From Desulfovibrionaceae bacterium (GTDB lineage: Bacteria; Desulfobacterota; Desulfovibrionia; Desulfovibrionales; Desulfovibrionaceae), in NCBI GenBank assembly GCA_009783115.1, contig WRHT01000103.1, positions 1 to 5,737 of the forward strand: a DNA stretch of 5,737 bases. The letters are read 5' to 3'. Positions 1 to 5,091 of this stretch are shown piece by piece. The position numbers were made by a program, and so were the translations under genes. Each line of letters opens with the position of its first letter. Positions within the stretch are counted from its first letter, which is position 1. The notes beneath the pieces are model-generated. The model was not told the origin of the DNA, searched no databases, and was given only the letters and a program-made list of their open reading frames with translations.

Positions 1-24
1 TCCCCGGCCAATTTTCGCTGCCAT
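1..24 (-). CDS. Possible start of a further downstream gene (runs off the left edge)
   Basis: An ATG at 24 opens eight codons (MAAKIGRG) up to the window edge, 6 nt after the glgA stop. GAGG at 35-38 lies 10 nt upstream, overlapping the end of glgA. The position and spacing fit the tight layout of the other genes, but eight residues are far too few to recognise a family or to be sure it is coding. Confidence 0.35.
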
Positions 25-30
25 AAATCG

Positions 31-1485
31 CTAACCTCGTAAGCCGAGTTCCCGGTACATTTCCAGGTACTTGACCGCGGAAGCGTCCCAGGAAAAATTC
101 TGGTTCATGGCCCGGACGGTCATTTCCCGCCAGGCCGTCTGGTTGTCTTCCCACAAGGCGCAGGCCTCCAGGATGGTTTCAAGGAGATCCCGGGCATCGG
201 CATGATAATAGGTAAAGCCGGTGGCCTGGGGATCCGGCCAGGGAATAATGCTGTCCTTGAGGCCGCCGACCGCGGTGGCCACGGGCGGAGTGCCATACTT
301 CAGGGCGTACATCTGGGTGAGTCCGCAAGGCTCATAACGCGAAGGCATCAGAAAACCGTCGCATCCGGCCTGGATGCGATGGGCCAGATCCTCGGTATAT
401 TTCACCACCGCGCAATAGCGGCCCGGATAAGCTCTCCCCAGGGCAATGGATTCCAGTTCGTAAGCTTCATTCCCCTCGCCCAGCACAACTATCCCCACAT
501 CCCGTTCCATCAGCTTGGGGGCGATGCGGTTCAAAAGGTCAATGCCTTTCTGGCCGCGCAGCCGCCCGATAAAACCAAACAACGGACGCGTATTCATACG
601 CGGAAGCATACCCAGTTCAGCAATCAGGTCTTCCTTGCACTTCTTTTTCCCTTCAAGGTCTTCAGGGGAATAATTGACGGAGAGGAAGCGGCTGGTGGAC
701 GGATTCCAAATACTGTAATCCACACCGTTAATAATGCCCAGGAGGTCTTTCGCCCGGTTATGCAATACCCCGGACAGGCCATAGCCGTTTTCTTCCTGCA
801 AAATCTCCCGCGCGTAATTCGGACTTACCGTAGTAATGCGATCGGCGTAATTAAGCCCGGCCTTGAGCATGTTCAAATCGCCATAAAATTCCACCCCGTT
901 GATGTTCCAAGCCTCCCAGGGCAAGCCGCAATTATCGAACAGGCGGGAGGCGAAACGTCCCTGGAAGGCCATGTTATGCACGGTGCAGACGGTAGAGGTG
1001 CCGGCCCAGAAAGAATCGTCCCGGCGATAATAATGCACATAGGCCGGCAAAAGTCCGGCCTGCCAGTCCTGGGCATGGATCACCGCCGGCGGGGTGCCCA
1101 AAAAACGCAACAGGGCCAGACTGGCCCGGCAAAAAAAGATGAAACGCTCGGCATTATCGAAATAATCTTGGGAAACGGTATTGTAATAGTATTTGCGGTC
1201 AAAGTATTCCGCCCGGTCAATGAAGAAAACCGGCATGCCCTGCACCGTGGTGGAATAGACGTTGGCGGCTACAGGGGCCCAAGGATATCCCACATGCAGG
1301 TTGTCCGCGATATGATCTATCTTCTGCCGGCCGGTACGCAGACGTCCATAAAAGGGCGTAACCACGGCCACCGGCACCCCCATCTTGTGCAAGGTCAGGG
1401 GCAAGGCTCCCATGACATCGCCCAAACCGCCGGTTTTAGAGAAAGGATAAATTTCCGAAGTCGCGAAAACAACCTGCCGCGCCAT
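31..1485 (-). CDS. glgA: Glycogen (starch) synthase, ADP-glucose dependent, GT5 family
   Basis: GlgA transfers glucose from ADP-glucose to the non-reducing end of an alpha-1,4-glucan in the cytoplasm, the elongation step of glycogen synthesis. The 484 residues are close to the E. coli length of 477 and appear complete. The N-terminal GT-B domain opens with [18 protein letters not shown], where KTGGL (17-21) is the ADP-glucose binding signature. HAQDWQAGL (137-145) and HNMAFQG (170-176) follow. The C-terminal domain has [12 protein letters not shown] (307-318), [20 protein letters not shown] (382-401), with Glu385 the counterpart of the catalytic E. coli Glu377, and AVGGLKDS. The ATG at 1485 has AGGG 7 nt upstream. 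The gene follows the Nudix gene by 44 nt and may have its own promoter. Presence of GlgA indicates the cell makes glycogen; no glgC or glgB is in view. Confidence 0.97.
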   Translation of the reverse strand: MARQVVFATSEIYPFSKTGGLGDVMGALPLTLHKMGVPVAVVTPFYGRLRTGRQKIDHIADNLHVGYPWAPVAANVYSTTVQGMPVFFIDRAEYFDRKYYYNTVSQDYFDNAERFIFFCRASLALLRFLGTPPAVIHAQDWQAGLLPAYVHYYRRDDSFWAGTSTVCTVHNMAFQGRFASRLFDNCGLPWEAWNINGVEFYGDLNMLKAGLNYADRITTVSPNYAREILQEENGYGLSGVLHNRAKDLLGIINGVDYSIWNPSTSRFLSVNYSPEDLEGKKKCKEDLIAELGMLPRMNTRPLFGFIGRLRGQKGIDLLNRIAPKLMERDVGIVVLGEGNEAYELESIALGRAYPGRYCAVVKYTEDLAHRIQAGCDGFLMPSRYEPCGLTQMYALKYGTPPVATAVGGLKDSIIPWPDPQATGFTYYHADARDLLETILEACALWEDNQTAWREMTVRAMNQNFSWDASAVKYLEMYRELGLRG

Positions 1486-1528
1486 TTACCTACCCTGACT
1501 ATGCGTAATTTTGCTGCTTAACCAGCCG

Positions 1529-1558
1529 ACTATAAACCTATTCGCGGGAGCATGGCAA
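1529..1558 (-). promoter_or_regulatory. Candidate sigma-70-type promoter for glgA
   Basis: On the minus strand, TTGCCA (1558-1553) is followed after 18 nt by TATAGT (1534-1529). Each hexamer matches the consensus at five of six positions. The -10 overlaps the Nudix stop codon. A start near 1522 would give a leader of roughly 37 nt before glgA. It sits at the largest gap of the gene run, where an extra promoter would make sense. This is by-eye matching only; chance matches are common. Confidence 0.4.
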
Positions 1559-2003
1559 TAAAATCCTTAATGATCCGGGCATGATCAAAAACAACAGGCT
1601 CCGGCATGGCTTCCGGACGGAAAAAACGCGCCTCGCCCGCGTCGTCGCCGCCGAGGATTCTGGAAGGATCCTCGGCCCGGCCCCAGAAAACCGCACTAAT
1701 GGTATGCCCGCGCGGATCGCGCGCCGGGTCTGAATAAACCCCCACCAGCCCGCGAAGCTCAACCCGGAGAGAGGTTTCTTCCAGGGCTTCGCGCACGGCC
1801 GCCTCTTCCGCCCTCTCGCCGTAATCCACAAAACCGCCCGGCAAGGCCCAGCCCAATGGCGGATAACGCCGCCGCACAAGGACCAAACCAAGCTCAGGAT
1901 CATAAATAAGCATATCCACCGTTGGCAAAGGGGCAGAATATCCCTTAATTTCAACCCCGCAATGCGGACAATTGAAAAGCCGCTTGTTCACCGTCATCCC
2001 CAT
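1530..2003 (-). CDS. Nudix hydrolase, ADP-ribose pyrophosphatase-like
   Basis: Nudix enzymes hydrolyse nucleoside diphosphates linked to another group, using a metal-binding Nudix box. Here the box runs from G57 to L79 (positions 1767-1835), with E63, R71, E72, E75 and E76 all present. The usual glycine near its end is Ser78 (EETSL). Around it are GWALPGGFVDYGE and GVYSDPARDPRGHTISAVF, typical of ADP-ribose pyrophosphatase or 8-oxo-dGTPase-like bacterial members. The N-terminus has a single CPHCG pair (Cys12, Cys15) and no other cysteine, so a zinc ribbon would be incomplete. I chose ATG 2003 because GGGAGG lies 9 nt upstream, giving 157 residues. ATG 1997 overlaps the EIIC stop as ATGA and would give 155. 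A longer open frame to 2162 only mirrors EIIC. Its place before glgA makes an ADP-sugar substrate attractive, but that is unproven. Confidence 0.9.
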   Translation of the reverse strand: MGMTVNKRLFNCPHCGVEIKGYSAPLPTVDMLIYDPELGLVLVRRRYPPLGWALPGGFVDYGERAEEAAVREALEETSLRVELRGLVGVYSDPARDPRGHTISAVFWGRAEDPSRILGGDDAGEARFFRPEAMPEPVVFDHARIIKDFIAMLPRIGL

Positions 2004-2683
2004 ATAAAAACGCCTCCCATGACCACGGCGCAGCCTACAAAAAGCGCCAGGGCCGCCGGCAGGCGCAACGCCAGCAAGCCTCCCGCCGCCGCCAGACCCA
2101 GCAGGTATTCCCAACGTACCGGAAAGAGAATGCCGGCCGGCCCGGCAAGCCATGCCCAGCAACTGAATATGCCCCAGAGCAACGCGGCTAAAACCAGGTA
2201 CAAGGCCGTCCAGACCAGCAACGCCAGCAGAAATCCGCTCCGGGCGATGCTCTCCGCCGTAGCCTGAATATCTCCGCCCTGGTCAATGCTCCGGTTCAAG
2301 GCATGGTAACCGGAGGCGCAGGCGCGGCGCAAAATGGCCTCCACCATGCTTCCGGCCCGGCCCAAGGGCAGACAGGCCAGAAGAGGCAAAGCAAACAGGC
2401 CCGGATCATGCCAGCCGAAATACAGGGACAGGGGCAAAAAAACCGCGCAAGACAAAAGGGCGTCCGGCGGAATATAGGAACCGGTATGAAAAAGATCCAG
2501 CCAGAACAGTTCAAAAAACAAGGCCGCCCATAGCAAATTGACGTCACCCAGCAGCCCCCAAGCCAGGATGCCGGCCAATACAGGATGCCGGAAGAAGGTA
2601 AAGCCTAAAATCTGGTAACCCAGACGGAACGACACATAAAGCGCCAGTCCCAGGATAAAAACCGCCGGTTCCCCCGCCGCCAT
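1994..2683 (-). CDS. PTS mannose/fructose/sorbose family EIIC membrane component, short and divergent
   Basis: EIIC is the integral membrane subunit of mannose-family transporters and normally works together with EIID. The 229 residues are strongly hydrophobic, with likely membrane segments near 6-20, 34-60, 76-90, 95-107, 149-173 and 193-227. Family-like signals are HPVLAGILAWGLLGD (33-47) and HTGSYIPPDALL (66-77), which match the GlxxGD and GxxxPPD patterns of EIIC. It is somewhat shorter than the usual roughly 250-270 residues and rich in Trp and Leu, so it is a diverged member. The ATG has no clear Shine-Dalgarno. It lies in frame with and 9 nt after the EIIB stop, so termination-reinitiation coupling is likely. 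No EIID gene follows; the next gene is a Nudix hydrolase. Transport function is therefore uncertain, and a sensory or regulatory role is possible. Confidence 0.82.
   Translation of the reverse strand: MAAGEPAVFILGLALYVSFRLGYQILGFTFFRHPVLAGILAWGLLGDVNLLWAALFFELFWLDLFHTGSYIPPDALLSCAVFLPLSLYFGWHDPGLFALPLLACLPLGRAGSMVEAILRRACASGYHALNRSIDQGGDIQATAESIARSGFLLALLVWTALYLVLAALLWGIFSCWAWLAGPAGILFPVRWEYLLGLAAAGGLLALRLPAALALFVGCAVVMGGVFIWG
2013..2018 (-). promoter_or_regulatory. Ribosome binding site favouring the Nudix start at 2003
   Basis: GGGAGG on the minus strand, inside the 3' end of the EIIC gene, is 9 nt from ATG 2003 and 15 nt from ATG 1997. The spacing favours the first, although a GGGG directly before ATG 1997 and its ATGA overlap with the EIIC stop keep the second possible. 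Confidence 0.5.
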
Positions 2684-2692
2684 ATTTATTGA

Positions 2693-3154
2693 CTACCAGT
2701 ACTTCAGGACAGGGTTGTCCGCCGGGACGCCGCGAAAATCAAGGCTGACTCCCCGCTGTTGCAAAAAACGCAGACAGCCCTCCTCTTCGGCGGAAAGGGA
2801 CACATGCGGACACAGCCGGCGTTTGCCCTCGCGGTGGTGCAGGTTGCCGACATTGCACACGGCTATGGGCGCTCCCAATTCATAGGCCCGCCGAACGTCC
2901 AGACAGGCGGAGAAGAGCACCAGCATATTCTGCCTCAGATCCCCCATGGCCGCTATAAAAGATGAAAGACGATCCAAGGGAAGGAATTCCGTGCGCAACC
3001 TGGAAGGTACGCCCAAAAGCATAATCTGCCGACGTATTTCATCTCCCACCAGATCGTCATTGGCAATGACCAGGCAAAATGTCTTAAGATAAGGCAACCA
3101 AGCCTCAATGATCTGCCCATGCACCAAACGCTCGTCAATACGATACCAAATCAA
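2693..3154 (-). CDS. PTS mannose/fructose/sorbose family EIIB component
   Basis: EIIB takes phosphate from EIIA on a histidine and, in transporting systems, donates it to the sugar carried by EIIC/EIID. The 153 residues match one EIIB-Man domain. The active site is RIDERLVHGQ with His12. Further family features are IANDDLVGDEIRRQIMLLGVP (30-50), the GNLHHREGKR segment (103-112) and HVSLSAEE (117-124). The start is a TTG at 3154, chosen because GGAGG lies 8 nt upstream and the conserved domain starts at once; no ATG or GTG precedes the active site. Only 3 nt separate it from the EIIA stop, in the same frame. The TAG stop is 9 nt before EIIC. All residues needed for phosphotransfer appear present. 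Confidence 0.93.
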   Translation of the reverse strand: MIWYRIDERLVHGQIIEAWLPYLKTFCLVIANDDLVGDEIRRQIMLLGVPSRLRTEFLPLDRLSSFIAAMGDLRQNMLVLFSACLDVRRAYELGAPIAVCNVGNLHHREGKRRLCPHVSLSAEEEGCLRFLQQRGVSLDFRGVPADNPVLKYW

Positions 3155-3157
3155 AAA

Positions 3158-3613
3158 TCAGGCCTCCGCGCTTCTTTTGACTTTATTGCGCAGGATTTCC
3201 CCGGCCACGGTAATGCCCGAGCGCCCGGCCTCGCACACCAGTTCCGCCAGCGCGCTTTTATCCAGATGGCGATTGCCCAAGGCTTTTAACAACATGGGCA
3301 AATTGACGCCGGTAACCACCTCTATGCATTCCCGAAAATCCTGCTGGCCGAGCAGGGACAAACTCAAGTTGGTAGGCGTGCCGCCGAACATATCCGTAAG
3401 CATAAGCACGCCCAGCCCGTGGTCCAGGCGCGTTGCCGCGTCTTTCAACCTTTCAACGGTCTCAGCCACATCGCCGCCCATGTCAATACGCAGAATGGCG
3501 CTATCCTCCTGCACTCCCAAAATGGATTCCGCGGCGCGAAACAGCGCGTCCCCATAATCGGCATGCGTAAGAACACAAATGCCAACCTGGGCCTTTTGCT
3601 CATTTTTTTCCAT
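3158..3613 (-). CDS. PTS mannose/fructose/sorbose family EIIA component
   Basis: This is a soluble phosphocarrier that accepts phosphate from HPr and passes it to EIIB. The 151 residues match a single EIIA-Man domain. The probable phospho-histidine is His17 in VGICVLTHADYGDAL. Other family signatures are LTDMFGGTPTNLS (72-84) and TGVNLPMLL (101-109). The ATG lies inside the end of rapZ (14-nt overlap), with only a loose GGGG-rich stretch as ribosome binding site, so translation is probably coupled to rapZ. A nearer ATG at 3603 is in another frame. The TGA stop is followed after one codon by EIIB in the same frame, so the layout resembles a split version of the fused EIIAB protein ManX. Domain organisation and residues suggest an active phosphoacceptor; the regulated partner or sugar cannot be named. 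Confidence 0.93.
   Translation of the reverse strand: MEKNEQKAQVGICVLTHADYGDALFRAAESILGVQEDSAILRIDMGGDVAETVERLKDAATRLDHGLGVLMLTDMFGGTPTNLSLSLLGQQDFRECIEVVTGVNLPMLLKALGNRHLDKSALAELVCEAGRSGITVAGEILRNKVKRSAEA
3163..3167 (-). promoter_or_regulatory. Ribosome binding site deciding the TTG start of EIIB
   Basis: GGAGG on the minus strand lies within the last codons of the EIIA gene, 8 nt before TTG at 3154. Spacing is close to ideal, which supports the rare TTG start and independent initiation of EIIB rather than dependence on readthrough of the EIIA stop. Confidence 0.6.
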
Positions 3614-4526
3614 CTGGCAACCCCAATTTCAAATGTCGATGTTCTATGCTCACGGCAAAACCCAAATTACGCAAAATTTTTCCAGCCGCCTCGCTCACCG
3701 CCACCGAACGATGCTGGCCGCCGGTGCATCCAAAAGCGATGGTGAGCCGGTAACGCCCTTCCACCTCGAACAGGGGCAAGAAGTAGGCCATGAAATCAGC
3801 CAGGCGGGAAATAAAGGTGCGGCCGGGATCGCTCCCCAGCACATATGCTATAATGGGTTGATCCAGCCCGTTCAGCGGGCTTAAATCTTCCACGAAATAA
3901 GGATTGGGCAAAAAACGCAAATCGTACATCATGTCCGATTCCACCGGCAGACCGTACTTAAATCCGAAAGAAATCAAATGCACCCTGAACTGGGGTTTTT
4001 TATCAAACAGACGCCCGGCCCAGGCCTGAATCTTCCGGCGCAGGTCATGGATGGAAAAAGCGGTGGTATCCAGGGCCAAATCCGCCAGATGCCGGAGCCT
4101 GGCAAAACGCTGCCTCTCCTCGGCTACCGCCTCTTCCAGCCCCAAACCTTCGGCCTCCAACGGGTGCGGACGGCGGGTGGCGGCATAACGCCTAATGATG
4201 GCCTCGGTATCCGCATCCAGAAAAATCAGACGCAAATCCGCGGACTTGCCTCGCAGATCGCTGAATTGCTTGAGAAATTCCTGGTCCGAATGACACTGGC
4301 GCAGATCCACGCCGATAATTACCCCCTGGTAACGGGCCAGGGCGCTGGTATTCAACAAGGGCAACACATCGCCCACCAGTTCCAGGGGTAGTCCGTCAAT
4401 AGTAAAAAAACGCAAATCCTCAAAAACGTTTAGCACGGAAGATTTGCCCGCGCCGGAAAGACCGGCCAGGATCAGGGTTGGGAAGGAAAAACCGTCCGCG
4501 TTCAAAGCCGGAGCTTCCGCCGCCAT
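3600..4526 (-). CDS. rapZ: RapZ/YvcJ family P-loop nucleotide-binding protein
   Basis: RapZ proteins bind nucleotides. In E. coli, RapZ is also an RNA adaptor that delivers the sRNA GlmZ to RNase E and so controls glucosamine-6-phosphate synthase; B. subtilis YvcJ has GTPase activity. The 308 residues carry a Walker A motif GLSGAGKS (22-29), IDGLP (43-47), a possible Walker B VDLR (73-76), FLDADTEAIIRRYAATRRPHPL, and DTTAFSIHDLR. The C-terminal domain shows SFGFKYGLP, DLRFLPNPY and GCTGGQHRSVA. The P-loop starts about 15 residues later than in E. coli RapZ, which accounts for the extra length. The chosen ATG has GGGAG 7 nt upstream, overlapping the hpf stop. The extreme C-terminus (HRHLKLGLPDGKK) lacks the KRKP-type basic tail that E. 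coli RapZ uses for RNA binding, so a GlmZ-like role is doubtful. The 3' end overlaps the EIIA gene by 14 nt. Confidence 0.95.
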   Translation of the reverse strand: MAAEAPALNADGFSFPTLILAGLSGAGKSSVLNVFEDLRFFTIDGLPLELVGDVLPLLNTSALARYQGVIIGVDLRQCHSDQEFLKQFSDLRGKSADLRLIFLDADTEAIIRRYAATRRPHPLEAEGLGLEEAVAEERQRFARLRHLADLALDTTAFSIHDLRRKIQAWAGRLFDKKPQFRVHLISFGFKYGLPVESDMMYDLRFLPNPYFVEDLSPLNGLDQPIIAYVLGSDPGRTFISRLADFMAYFLPLFEVEGRYRLTIAFGCTGGQHRSVAVSEAAGKILRNLGFAVSIEHRHLKLGLPDGKK

Positions 4527-4537
4527 GCCGCGGCTCC

Positions 4538-5074
4538 CTATCTGAAATCCGGAGCGATCAGCCCCAGGTTGCCGTTTTCTCTTTTATAAAGAACATTAAC
4601 CTGTTCGGTATCCGCATTCAAAAAAACCAGGAAGATATCATCCCTCTGTTCAAGCTGCATGGCGGCTTCATCCACATGCAGGGGCTTGGGCTCGAAATGA
4701 TCCCGTTCCACCACTTTGCGCATGGGCGTATTCCTGTCGGACACGTATTCAACAAATTCTTCAGCCTGGACCTTCCCCCGGCGCCTCTCCTTGCTTTTGT
4801 CCATTTGCTTCTTCAACTGGGCGGAGATCTTTTCCAGGGCCAAATCCACCGAGGCATACATATCCTGGGACTGTTCCATGGCGGAGATATTCAGGTTATC
4901 CCCCATGAACTGCACTTCCACTTTATGGCGGAATTTATCCACCGCCATATTCACATGCACTTCAAGATTATCCGCCTTGTGAAAAAAACGGGTCAATTTC
5001 TTAAAACGGCTAGCGGAATAACTTTTAAGATGTTCCGAAGGCTCAAAGTTCTTGAAGGTATAAACTATGTTCAT
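4538..5074 (-). CDS. hpf: Ribosome hibernation promoting factor, long form
   Basis: Hpf binds the 30S subunit near the mRNA/tRNA channel and inactivates ribosomes in stationary phase or starvation. The long form alone can dimerise ribosomes into 100S particles. The protein has 178 residues, as expected for long Hpf rather than the roughly 95-residue short form. Residues 1-98 form the N-terminal ribosome-binding domain (FKNFEPSEHLKSYSASRFKKL, then VEVQFMGDNLNISA). A charged linker (KERRRGK region) spans about 99-126. Residues 129-174 are the C-terminal dimerisation domain (KPLHVDEAAMQLE, FLVFLNADTEQVNVLY, NGNLGLIAP). The ATG has a strong Shine-Dalgarno AAGGAG 6 nt upstream. The gene sits between rpoN and rapZ, a conserved position for this family (also annotated as sigma-54 modulation protein). 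The usual neighbour ptsN is not here. Confidence 0.95.
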   Translation of the reverse strand: MNIVYTFKNFEPSEHLKSYSASRFKKLTRFFHKADNLEVHVNMAVDKFRHKVEVQFMGDNLNISAMEQSQDMYASVDLALEKISAQLKKQMDKSKERRRGKVQAEEFVEYVSDRNTPMRKVVERDHFEPKPLHVDEAAMQLEQRDDIFLVFLNADTEQVNVLYKRENGNLGLIAPDFR

Positions 5075-5080
5075 CAGGCA

Positions 5081-5086
5081 CTCCTT
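5081..5086 (-). promoter_or_regulatory. Ribosome binding site of hpf
   Basis: AAGGAG on the minus strand, 6 nt before the ATG at 5074. It is the best Shine-Dalgarno in the window and lies wholly in the 17-nt gap after the rpoN stop. It suggests that hpf is translated efficiently and independently of rpoN. Confidence 0.7.
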
Positions 5087-5091
5087 CCGCT

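Noticed and set aside
1113..1137. Rho-independent terminator (GC hairpin with adjacent homopolymer)
   Set aside because: On the coding strand the T-run precedes the hairpin, and on the plus strand it is followed by A, so neither orientation gives a hairpin followed by a U-tract; it is also inside glgA.
202..1521. Long plus-strand open frame (439 codons) opposite glgA
   Set aside because: It lies entirely antisense to a complete, motif-confirmed glgA, its translation has no recognisable domain, and its composition looks like a shadow of minus-strand codon use.
2004..2162. 53-residue N-terminal extension of the Nudix gene starting at 2162
   Set aside because: The extra residues are Gly/Ala/Arg-rich, mirror the EIIC coding sequence in another frame, and have no Nudix-family counterpart; ATG 2003 has a well-placed Shine-Dalgarno.
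3601..3603. ATG overlapping the rapZ stop (ATGA) as the start of EIIA
   Set aside because: It is not in the EIIA frame; the frame carrying His17 starts at ATG 3613.
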